64,000 nucleotides of DNA from Reticulitermes lucifugus (lineage: Eukaryota; Arthropoda; Insecta; Blattodea; Rhinotermitidae). This document shows, one piece after another, positions 49,401 to 59,832 of the stretch. The stretch's first letter is position 1, and each line of letters begins with the position of its first letter. The stretch lies in NCBI GenBank assembly GCA_026260175.1, contig JAKCWW010000225.1, positions 50,066-114,065 of the forward strand, given 5' to 3'. The position numbers and the translations under genes are program-made. Below the pieces are notes generated by a model. It was not told where the DNA came from, did no database searches, and saw only the letters and a list, made by a program, of their open reading frames with translations.

Positions 49401-51084
49401 ACAGGCAAGCTACATGATACCACACACAAACTACAATAAAAGCATGCAAGTACACTTGATGTATTGCATTAAACGTATATCTCTTTTTCTGTTTCCTTAT
49501 ACAAGAATAATATACTTCCGGCAGGAACCTTCGACATATATCCTTTGTAAATGAGTATCTTTACTTTGAAGCGTAATGTGGCCTATATTCAGGATATGCA
49601 TATTAGAATGTGAAATGATGAATCTGGAACAAAGAAGTACACAACTATTTATATCCTGGGCCGGATTCGACTATCCGACACTTTGTACTCGTAGCTGTTT
49701 CGAGGCGTTTATTCTTAACTGTAAGTATGAATACAAATACATTTAGAGTAGTGGCAGATGGCAGAAATTTATGGAAAGATAGCTTTTCTGTAGTTCGGTC
49801 GCTAATGTAATACGGAAACACGGATTTGCTATGGAAATACTTCGTTACATATTTGTAATCACACACAGACGATTGTGTGCAGGATAAAATCGAGGATCGT
49901 CTTTTAACAGTGTGATGAGGAAGCATGCTGTTATGTATTACTGTGCCTGCAGAAACTGCTTCTTAGAACTGTTCCGTCTAACAGCCTTTGCTCCTCTGTG
50001 CACTCTTCAGATACTCGGATCGATCCATCAGACTGGATTGCTATCGGCACGTCAGATTGAGCGGAATATGAGGGGGGGGCGAGTGGTGCGGCAGCCCCTG
50101 GCGGCAGAGTCCAACGGGAGACAAAATAAATATCTTACATAAAAATGTTTTATTTTCTGCACTTAACGTATTTTAAATTATTGAGAAAAATGAAATTCAG
50201 TAAATGATTGCGATTGGTTTGAAGCTCATAATTTCTCTTAAGGAAGATCATTGTCATTAATCGCCCTTGGCGCCACTGGTTAGGCCAACGAGCCGCGAGT
50301 TCAGAAATACATAGTGTATTATAGTCGTAAAATCTAATGGGAACAGACCACTTCGGAGACCTGGGAGTAAATGATAAAATATTATTAAAATATATCTAAA
50401 ATGTGTAGAATATCAGTGTGTGTGTGGGCTATGTTCCTGTCTGTTGCGAACAGGACAGTGAACCTTCTGTTTATATAAAAGGCGGATCATTTCTGGATCA
50501 GTCGAGCGAATATAGTTTTTTTTTTCAAGGAGGACGCAGCTCTGTGGAGTGAGTGCAGTGCTCAGATCCCACATACACTTGAATATGATCCAGTAGCTAC
50601 CAGATTATAAATGGACATACTTTTTACACATGTATATAATGGCTTTAATTAAAAGCTATATGCTTATGGGGTCTAGGATTCATCGAAAATAAAATTTTTG
50701 TGGTAAAATTGTGCAGTGTCTGTTGTAGGTTTTAATTTTCTGACGTGGAAAATGCTTATGAAGAAGCATGTGAAATCTGCTTTCATTCTGTGAAGTTTCT
50801 TTCCACCTTAAACTCAATATTTTGTTTGTTTGAACACATGGATATTTATAAATGATGATTTGTCGGTTTCGATCCTGGGAGTTCCAAGGTTCTGCCATGT
50901 CCGTCTACAAGGAACAGTGAAGGCCATGCAACACACACCTAATTAGCGGAAGCCTTCAGCATCAAGTCGTGGGCGGTTCGTAATGACGGTGGTGATCCGT
51001 TCCCGGTACTAAGAACTTTTGGAATAGGGTAATTAAACTGATTGAATTTTGTTTAAAAGTGCCAAAAGGAATGAACACTTATAA
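46438..51084. other. Unassigned DNA, 4.6 kb
   Basis: No supported gene. A weak inverted repeat TCAAATGCAA lies at 47102-47111 and, complemented, near 47209-47218. A possible micro-exon (acceptor CCTTCTTTACAG, 26 bases, donor GGTAAAT) lies at about 47809-47834 but is unsupported. Confidence 0.45.
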
Positions 51085-51300
51085 GTGATGTGTGATTTGA
51101 GGTTCTCACGGCGTACTGTAAGAAATCCCTGTCGCCTGGGTTGTGACACCGTGTATTGTGGTAGAGATATATCAGTCTTTTGTAAGAACGCGCTGTCTCC
51201 ATCTTCAGGTCAAGATTAAGCGTGTAGTTTCTTCTGAAACGTCGCAAAATCTCTACCCGACTACACGTCATCACACCCCATAATTCAGTTATTTTCACTC
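51085..51300 (-). repeat. Foldback-family element
   Basis: On the minus strand: GGGGTGTGATGACGTGTAGT, GCGACGTTTCAGAAGAAAC, CTGAAGATGGAGACAGCGCG, and further on CACGGTGTCACAACCCAG, which is the inverted counterpart of the opening. Translation across it gives WGVMTCSRVEILRRFRRNYT, a diverged form of the family's spurious peptide. Confidence 0.6.
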
Positions 51301-51858
51301 ATGTATAAATGTAATTAATATTTTCTGACCGGAACACGGACTTGCATATAAATTATGTTACGTAATTAACTGCAGTGAAACACTGTGTCTTGAGCAGCTG
51401 TTAGTCAACAAACTCCCCTCCTTTTGCTGAACTGATTTTTCACTACTGCCTTCACAACAACCAGCACATTAGGCTGCATTCAACTTTAAGACTATTAATT
51501 ATATACGATTTTTCTTCTTGGAATTTTTCCTCTGTCAGACGATTCTCTCCGTCGCTCACCAAATTTTCTGTAGACATTGCATCATTTTCTTGGGGGGGGG
51601 TCCTTTAGAAGGTTTTTTGATGGATTTTTACCGAAACCATACTTCCCCTTCTTTATTAAAGTTTGTAGCAACGAAGCAATTTACTTTCTGCCTTCTGAAT
51701 ATCTTTCTTAGTTACATCTTATTTGTACTTCATATCCATCTTCTGTTAGTGCAGTAACTCTGAAAGTGTTTAAGATAAGTTACGGTACATTATTCCTAAT
51801 GCATAAAATTTTCTTCTGTTGAATGTCTTAAAATTTTGAACATTCTACTCGTTTCAGT

Positions 51859-51941
51859 GGACCAAATATCGCCCGTGGTTAAAGAGAGCTAAACAGCTTC
51901 AGAATGTTAAAAATTACAGACAGTTGCTGGAAGTGGACTTA
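51859..51941 (+). CDS. Candidate internal exon, unidentified
   Basis: The acceptor CTACTCGTTTCAG ends at 51858 and a donor C|GTAAGA starts at about 51942. The 83-base interval is open in one frame and reads WTKYRPWLKRAKQLQNVKNY then RQLLEVDL, a basic, amphipathic, protein-like string. If the donor is not used, the frame stops one codon later (TAA), and an AATAAA lies shortly downstream, so a terminal exon is the alternative. I do not recognise the protein. It is short enough to be chance. Confidence 0.2.
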
Positions 51942-54300
51942 ACGTAAGACAGATTCGGAGAATTATAATAAAAATGATTTAATTTTGTGTCATACATTTC
52001 GACGGAGTAAGTTTGACTGCAGAAGTAGGAATCTGATTAATCTGATAGGAAACCTTTCTCACTCTAACTGTTTTAGGTTAGTAAAATTCAGAAAGTGAAG
52101 TTCAGTTCAGACAAATAGTTAGAAGACAGATAAAGAAAGAAAACGAAAAGTTGTTGGAACGTGGTAATATGCAGTAGAGTTAAGAAGCTAAAGAATAATA
52201 TTATAACTTATCTCAATAAATAATGTTTTGTTGATCTGCAGTAGTTCAACGTAGTATGAATGCAGTCCTTTATTTTTAGCAGCTGGGGTTACTTCATTAG
52301 GTAGCTAGTTGCTCAGTCACTCATTTTGCACTTTGGGGTAAAACAATATGTTAAATAGAAAGTTTGTTTATTTGTTAATAAACAGTGATTATAAAGTTCC
52401 AAATATTACATAATTTTCACCATTCTGGACCTTGCAACTTGCAATACTGCTGTTATATACTTTACTGTTTGGAAGGCGTTTATGTATTTGCCCAGAAGAA
52501 TTGTATGTTGCAGATTTTCCCTGCATTTTTTAGTTTCTGAGTGGAATTAAGTAACCATGAAACGTGAAGATGGGTGCATATGCTCTTGGCAGCACTTTAT
52601 AAACTGCCTCTCTTTTCCACCAAACACTGTTTTCACAAAATTCTCTTTAATTCATGTTCTTAGGCCTACTCTTCACATATAATCTTTTACTGAGGAAGGG
52701 AGGAAATTCTGAATGTTTCAAATCTGTAAGGGTAGCAGTCAATTTTTCAAGGCATTCACGTCAGTGTCTCTACCTAAAATACACCCCCTTACTCCTTCAC
52801 ATGTCTACAACATAACATGTATTTCGATATATGATACATTAAAACAACTTTCATTGTGTGTGTCTACCTGGCGACAATAAAATGCACAACACGCTTATAT
52901 AGGCCTGGATGTCTCTTTTACCTGAATAATTAATACGTGATGCTTCATACATGTTGTTCCTTGTGTCAGCGCAGAGTAAGAAGCAAACTCACATCAAGCG
53001 CAATCTAGGGCCAAAATATAAGTGCTTCGACTTTAAAGAAAACCCTGCGCTTTGCCCACAGAATGTGTTATTTGTTTTATATAACTCGCAGCCTAACAGC
53101 AGTTACTGTCCCTACACAGCGTTAAAAGAATGGCGTTTGTAATGGGGACGCGTTGTCAAGGGTTTAGAAAAAGAATTGCTTTCATGATTTCGTCATCACT
53201 TGGATTTAAGGCGAAGTTTCGAAACTTCGAAATGTTTAAATTACGAACACTTTTTTACATAAAATACGTATAATTTTGAGAACCGGTCTTTTTCCTTTGT
53301 ATTCTATTTCATTAATTATTAAATATACGTCAAATGTAATTATATAATAGAATATGTAGTGCCAATTTTCATGCGCCCATGAAGATGACCCCAAAAATTT
53401 ATAGAAATTTATCGGTCCTTATGTAAATAAATTGTTTTAGTTTTTGATGATAACCTAAATTTTATTGTGTAGCTGTTTTTAACTGTGTATTAAAAATTAT
53501 CAAAGTATTAACTTGTACATTGCAATGTCCTAACGATTCTCACCCCCATAAAAATATAAATAAGCCTGACGAGCCAGTTTAAATATCAAACAAGAGTTAA
53601 CAATTAGTTACAGAAACCGAATATCTAAGTAAGTATTTACAAAAGTAAGTACAGTATTTACAAAAGTATTCTCAAATGCTTAAAGCAGTCTACAACTGTA
53701 CACTGTAAGACCACTGTCTTTACAACCCAACAGTGGTTTTGAATTTATATGACGTAGCAGATAATGGCAAAGTGGGATATATTATAACTGCGGTATCATT
53801 ATTACCGTAAGGACTGATGAATTTAAAAGGAACCGTAAAATCTTTCTTCCGCCAGCAATAAAACTGTTGGTGAAAAAAGCTTGACTGTAAAATATAATTA
53901 GCTTACAGACGTACGGGAAGAGAGGGGATGAATACATAAAAAAGTACCAAATGGTAGTCTTCTGGGTTGTTACACTCAGACCCGTAGACGGGGGGGGGGG
54001 AGGGGGGTTATGCATCCACAAGGAGTTTGCAAAATATCAAAAACAAAAATGCAGACCAACCCTCTAAACTAATGTGCGACACCGTACCACATCCATGTGT
54101 TGCCTCTGGTGAACCGCCGTGGTTGGAAACAGTGTTGTTTTGTGGTCCTGATAAAGGCACTTTTTACGCTTATGCATACGTAATATGTATTCACATTAGA
54201 TGTATAATATGGCGTTATATACATATATAAACGTATGTACATATATGCACCCGCTCTGGAAGCCGCTGCACCCACTGTGTTCATGGTGGCTACGGGCCTG
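51942..54300. other. Unassigned DNA
   Basis: Contains an 18-bp perfect palindrome CGAAGTTTCGAAACTTCG at 53212-53229, a short direct repeat (GTATTTACAAAAGTA, twice within 53630-53670) and a G11 run at about 53990. No supported gene. Confidence 0.45.
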
Positions 54301-54302
54301 TT

Positions 54303-54480
54303 TGCACCGTGTATTGTTTACGACATTTCGGAGGAAAGTGCTGTCGACATCTTCAGAGTGACTGAATTTCTTTCATGTGGATGCTGAATTCTGTCACACT
54401 GAAGATGGAGTCAGCACGATCGTGCCAAACGCCGAAGAAACTTTTGTCCTATACGGTGTAAGAGCCCAGAAGACGATCAT
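54303..54480. repeat. Foldback element, CTTCTGGG/CTGAAGATGG family
   Basis: GTGCTGTCGACATCTTCAGA (from 54339) is the imperfect complement of ACTGAAGATGGAGTCAGCAC (ending 54417). Outer matches are CACCGTGTA (about 54305) against ATACGGTGTA (54451), and the right end reads GCCCAGAAGAC. Both arms carry the TTTCGG or CCGAAG-type motif. Confidence 0.65.
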
Positions 54481-54481
54481 T

Positions 54482-55649
54482 TGAGCAACACCCGCTGCGG
54501 GATCATTATTTGTTCTTTGAAGTTACCCGACGGCGTCAGTGGCTTAGTGACTAATGGAAATAAATTCACAGCAGCGCAGTGCTGGATATGAACCAAGTTA
54601 TCCTGTAAAATAATCTCTATGGCGATAGCACGTTTTCTTGGAAGCCAGATAGAATAACCGGCTGCTCGCTCTGCGGAGGTGGTAGGTTATACTGAAGACG
54701 TTTCGTCCTTGACGCATTGTGTCTTCCAAGTAACGTTCTAGAATAAAGACAGGCTCTGCAGTATCGAATGTCATTGCAAATGACCGGTCATTGACCGTCA
54801 GAATTTGCTTTTAAAGTTGTTTGACATGGATGTGCAAACAATTACTCTGTAGATTTATATAAATTAGAGTGGGATTGAAATTCAGTTATTCGGATTCTTG
54901 TTTTGTTTGTGGATGTACAATGGTTTGAATTTCTGCAGGCACATTTACAGGGACCTCCACTACTACACCTTTTAACCCTTTAAAGCACGGTGGTTGCTAT
55001 GTATTGCACCAAGCTTAGCATTCAGGAACTCTGCATTTTGCTAACACGGTGCATTTATACGGTATATTTCGAATGACCCCAAGAATGAACATGCTTCTTA
55101 ACCAGCATTGACCATCTGGTGATTATATGGGATACAGTTTTCTTGTAAGGTAGGAAGTGACTTTCTAAGCGTAATAATAATTCATGTTAATCTCAAATGG
55201 ATAATACTTAATTTAATTTCTGGCAAATCTTTAAACTGATAGAAACTTATTTTACTGGTAACAACACTCTCCACTATAAAGTCTTGGAATTAGGCCGGAC
55301 AGGCGATCGGAACTAATGTCAGTGTTGACTTCTAAACAAAGTTTCCCTTTTTTCTCCGTAACAACTAAGTACTTTTGTATCTGTGTTTATGATTGTGAAA
55401 CCTCTAGCTCGCAACTCAAACTGAAAGAATCTGAAAACCACGTGATAGGACGAATATTTGCAACTAAGATTATGACGATATCTGTAACGGAGATATTTGT
55501 TTCTGAAGTGAAAATTTAAAATTTTAAGAGTAATTTATGTGAATACAATTTTGGACTTCTTGGAGAATCCTTTAAAAGTAGACAAAATTGCTGGAAAAAG
55601 AACAGGCTTAGCTATGTGTTGAATTATTCCTTACCTTTAAATAAAAATT
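54482..55649. other. Unassigned DNA
   Basis: No supported gene. At 54545-54610 an A-box-like and a B-box-like string occur in order and could be a decayed SINE head; not called. Confidence 0.4.
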
Positions 55650-55840
55650 TACCAAAAGTTAAAAACAATGTAGGTTGATACATTTACAATCGTGGGTGCG
55701 ATTTTGGGTTCTTCCTTTAACGTAATGATACAGTATGCTCCTTCAAGGTATCGGTAACCATATACCAGACTACGTGTTATCACTATCTGAAACAACACAA
55801 TACGAATCTTCGCTGCCATAAATGCCTCAAACCTCACGAA
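55650..55840 (-). repeat. Long single arm of the foldback family
   Basis: The minus strand begins GTGAGGTTTGAGGCATTTAT, then ATTGTGTTGTTTCAGATAGT, ACACGTAGTCTGGTATATGG, GAAGGAGCATACTGTATC. The translation MRFEAFMAAKIRIVLFQIV and SLVYGYRYLEGAYCI corresponds to the MRFEAFTAVKI..VFWVVTPCSLV-type peptide I remember from many insect predictions. Open for 62 codons, but this reflects the repeat, not a gene. Confidence 0.6.
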
Positions 55841-56035
55841 TTAAATAATGACTTCCTAGTACCCATATTGAAGATTAAACCAACTTACATTTTCCACGTA
55901 AACTCGCTTTCAGACCATCCCTCTTAATTAAACTCAAGGTTCATTCTGACTTGTTCTTGGTATTGCTTAGCAAAGGTTCAGATTAAAATATCAAGGTACA
56001 TTTTTTAAGTGTGATATCCCTTTGTGTGTTAATTA

Positions 56036-56226
56036 TATGAATAAATAGAATCAATGTCAGTCCCAACACAACTAAGTAATATTTTCTTCCTCAATATGTG
56101 TTTTAAAGTTCAAGAGTCTGAAGATGACCTAATTTAGGACGAAACATGTAGTTAAATTAGACAGATAAAATGTATTGTCTAATAAAGATAGTTGTGTTGA
56201 GACTGATATTGATTTTACCTATTCAT
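56036..56226. repeat. Inverted-repeat element enclosing a hammerhead-like motif
   Basis: The left arm TATGAATAAATAGAATCAAT (from about 56036) continues GTCAGTCCCAACACAACTA. The right arm, TTGTGTTGAGACTGATATTG then ATTTTACCTATTCATA, is its complement with about five mismatches in about 37 bases. Between them lies the motif at 56118-56150. The whole unit is about 190 bp with no coding sequence. Confidence 0.65.
56118..56150 (+). other. Hammerhead-like motif inside the inverted-repeat element
   Basis: CTGAAGATGA, hairpin CCTaatttAGG, then ACGAAACATGTA. Same 33-base length and same CGAAACATGTA end as 15267-15299 on the minus strand. The core order (CUGANGA, helix II, GAAA, short helix III, GUA) is present. 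Helix II has an A-A mismatch and an unpaired T by eye, and helix I is weak, so activity is doubtful. Confidence 0.4.
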
Positions 56227-56373
56227 AACAAGGTAAATTTTTTGAGACATTCTACGTCTCAGCTGTTGAATTTAATTCACACAACAGATTGGCGATTCTG
56301 TTACAATTTAGCTGTCATTTGGTTTCGTTTTAAACGAAATGGCTTATCATACAAAAGTTCATAAAGATTTAAG

Positions 56374-56502
56374 CCTTCTGTGTTGTTACGCCATGCCGAC
56401 TGGTACATAGTTATCGACATTTCGAAAGGTCTCACTTTCCTTGAAACTTCGGTACCTGTTACTAGCCGACACTGCGTAACGTCACAGAACACTGGAATAC
56501 TC
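56374..56502. repeat. Foldback element, second in tandem neighbourhood
   Basis: CTTCTGTGTTGTTACGCCAT then GCCGACTGGTAC (56375-56406) pairs imperfectly with CTAGCCGACACTGCGTAACG then TCACAGAAC (about 56463-56492). The minus strand reads VFCDVTQCRLV, again the family peptide. The overlapping open frames on both strands come from this repeat. Confidence 0.6.
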
Positions 56503-59500
56503 AAAATTCAAATCTCGCAAGAATTAATAAATTTTACGTATTTGTATTTTATTTGCTGTAATTTCGGAAGGACGCCTTTTTGGCCTTCGCTGCATTTACG
56601 GAATTTAGATAAGTATTGATTTAATCTTATTTTCGCTCGTAAGAATTTCTGAGAGAAATTCATGAAAATTTACTTATTATTATTATGCGATACTCCCACT
56701 CTTAGGCCATGCAGCACTCAACGCAATGTGAATATGCTTTACAACATTTTAAGAGAAACGAAAATCATCGTTATCTGGCCGCTGGAGTTGAACGTACAGG
56801 GTTGGCTTATGATCTTAATGAACTTGTTATGACGGTAGAAAGGATACGGCATTCAAGGCTTGTAATTTTGATGACCTTGACTGCTTCCCATACTTGTTAA
56901 TGCAGACGTCAAAAAGCCATCACTGACAATGCTGTATATGAGAGTTCAAAGAATCAAGAACCTACGAGGCCGGCTAGGCTGTCCTATCTTACATTACTCA
57001 TTTGCGTCACGTTAAAATATAGCCCGGCCTGAGTTCGAAGTATTTTAATGAAGCTGTGTCTTATTGAAGCTAAACTTACGAATTCTGATCGTAAAGTATT
57101 TTGGTAACGACGTGACGTATTGAGACTATTATTGTGGATTTTATCGATTATCCCAGCTTCTTAGAGGCTACTACGGTTTGGAAAAAGAGCCGGCTTCCTA
57201 ATCACAATCCTTATATAAAGATTAGGGAACAGGTCAAGTCCAAACAGTCATGAGCCTGGCTATTACGTTTGTTTTATTTCTAAACATAACCTCATCTTTC
57301 GTAGACAGGGTACAAATGGAATTTTTAGTTAAAGTATTAGAATGATAGTAGACTGTAACCTATCACACACTTGTGGATTATGGAAATATCAAGTCGTCAA
57401 GAAATGCCCGACGATTTTCGATTGTATTTGTTAAAAGCTCACGAGAAAATAGATATTAGCAGTGAATATACTTTTCATGATTGATAGAGACGTGCTTACT
57501 TAAGATGGATTGGAAAAGACGCAAAAATTTGAAGGGTTGAGATGCTGTGTGTTTTATGTCTCTGTCTGCATACCTTCATGATGGCTTCTTAAGAGAAGTG
57601 ACGTGGTACACACTGCTGAATACAATCTCACAGTCAGAGTATGAAATTAGCTGTAAGCTTGTGGCCTTTGAACTTACAGAATAATGATTCAATACAGACA
57701 CACCTCATACTAAGCCCAGTTTCATTGCCACCCTCTCTACTACTGAGCAGAGACTTGAAAATTAGTGAAAGAAAATTCTGGGGTTAATCTGGTTGTTCAC
57801 CTTATCATGCGAAAAGAAACTTAAAAGTGCGAATAATCGAACATAAATAGAAAAGTCTACGACCCATTAATAAAAATAATGACGTCATGAGAAACCAGTG
57901 AGAGAGTGGACGCATGTCTAATTAGGCGGACAATGGTCTGCGGGAACTAAAATTACTTCTTGATTGGTCCTTTTTTGTACCGTTATAATGCCAGAGGGAT
58001 CTCAAAATGAAAGAAGAATAAAAAACACGATTGTTAAGGTGCTGTTCGTTACTTGCTAGCTCTTTTTATATTGCTTCTTTTGCTGTTTCACGCATACATG
58101 GCTGAATACCAGGGACTTCACTGAACTCGCCCACTGCGACGTGGAACCGTTCTGGTCTAAGGAATCTCTCTGGCATTTTGAGATCGTGGCATTTCCTTGC
58201 TTAACATGGCGATGAGGTGTGTAAACGAATAGCGATGTGACATCTGCATTCCTTACATATGACAAAAATGCGCATTAGCCCTGATATTGTTATTGTTAGC
58301 AGTATTACTTTTGTTTTGTTCTTGCGTTTTTATACGTACTGACTAGCGAATTTGACTGCGAGTAATGTGTGTTGCCTGCATGTTCTACAACATAATATAT
58401 TAAACCATTCAAATCACACAATATTTGTGATGGTTAACTTTTTGGCAAGAGTGACGAATGAAATCTGTGAAAATACATCATAACTCTATGGATGAGTCAA
58501 GGCAAGAGGCAGTATATATCTACAAAATAGTGTACGAATATACTCACTACAATTTTAGTGAGTAAATTCCAAATGCGAAAACAAAATTGCCAATTCACAC
58601 ACCACGCCTTTGGACCTTACCTTCAACCCATGAAATCCATTTAAAATCCACGTAACTTATCAGTATCTCTTCAACATGCCTTACAAAATAAGTCTTCCAG
58701 CTCCTCAGTCTTTTAAATTGTCATCTTTCAGGAGGTTTCCTACAGAAAGCCTGTCTTTACCTTCAGCTGAGCAGATCCACTATTATCTGCAGTGGCACAC
58801 CTGAATACCGCAGACCAATAATATGTTCAAAGTTGCAAAGGCTCATTGTGCTGTTGATATTGTACAGTACCAGTTGTGTAAGAAATGGATAGAAACTCGA
58901 TCTGTTCGGAGCAATACATTGGCCTCTTGAACATGTTATGCAACTGTTCCGAGAAATTAAAGGCTGAAATGAAAGTGTGTTGCAGTAAGGCAGCCATCGA
59001 TCTGTCGTGGGCATAGTTCGCATTTCTCAAGATATTTCTATTCTTTATGTAGGTTCCACAAACGGCCTACTCATCTGTATTTCTCAGCCGTCACCTGCTG
59101 CATTTCGCAGAACTATTTATAGCATTCATTCGTTTGTAAATAGAAAATAGTATGTTAGCGCCTGACTTTCTACATTCCTAGCTAGCCGAATTCCATTACT
59201 TTAAAAACTCATCCATCTCGCCGGTCGGATACTAAAATGGAAGAAACAGCTTTACTATTGTTGAGTCATTTCTAGTTCACCTTCCAAGCCTCCTGGTTAG
59301 GCTTGAGCTGAAGAAATGTACGTGATAGAATGAGCCACATTCAGTACTGTGCACATTCCGTTAGCAGCATTATACTCGTACATACTGTCAGCGACCCTAC
59401 CTCCAGCGACCCTTCCTCCTTCTTAAGTATAGCTGTAGGCTTTTAGCAATGATGTATCTCATTTCGCAAGTTGTCAGACGCAAGTGTTTTGTTGTGACCC

Positions 59501-59800
59501 GCTGAAAACTGAATTGAAGGGAGAACGACTGCGTACAATTGTGGATTAAAGAGAAAATATTGGCCTCGCACAATGTGTCCGTGAATTGAGAACAACTTAC
59601 GTTTCTGTGATAAGGTTTGGACCATACAAATGTTGATCCTTATCCTTCGATCGTTATCTTGTGGTAGGCTGACACGAGTTGAACCGGAAGCGGAATTATT
59701 CAACTCCCATTCATAAAATGAACCAAGTGTAAAGTGCCGTGCGATTTTCCCTCAAGGTACTAGGTAGAACTAGCCTTCTGTAGATTAGATGGACTTCATC
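56503..59800. other. Unassigned DNA, 3.3 kb
   Basis: No supported gene, RNA or transposon. Confidence 0.5.
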
Positions 59801-59801
59801 T

Positions 59802-59832
59802 TTGAAGATGGCCGAGAATGCCGAAACTTGTA
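59802..59832 (+). other. Hammerhead-like motif, diverged
   Basis: TTGAAGATG, hairpin GGC...GCC with a 7-base loop, then CGAAACTTGTA: the same layout as 15267-15299 and 56118-56150 but with T in place of the first core C. No clear inverted-repeat arms around it. Confidence 0.35.
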
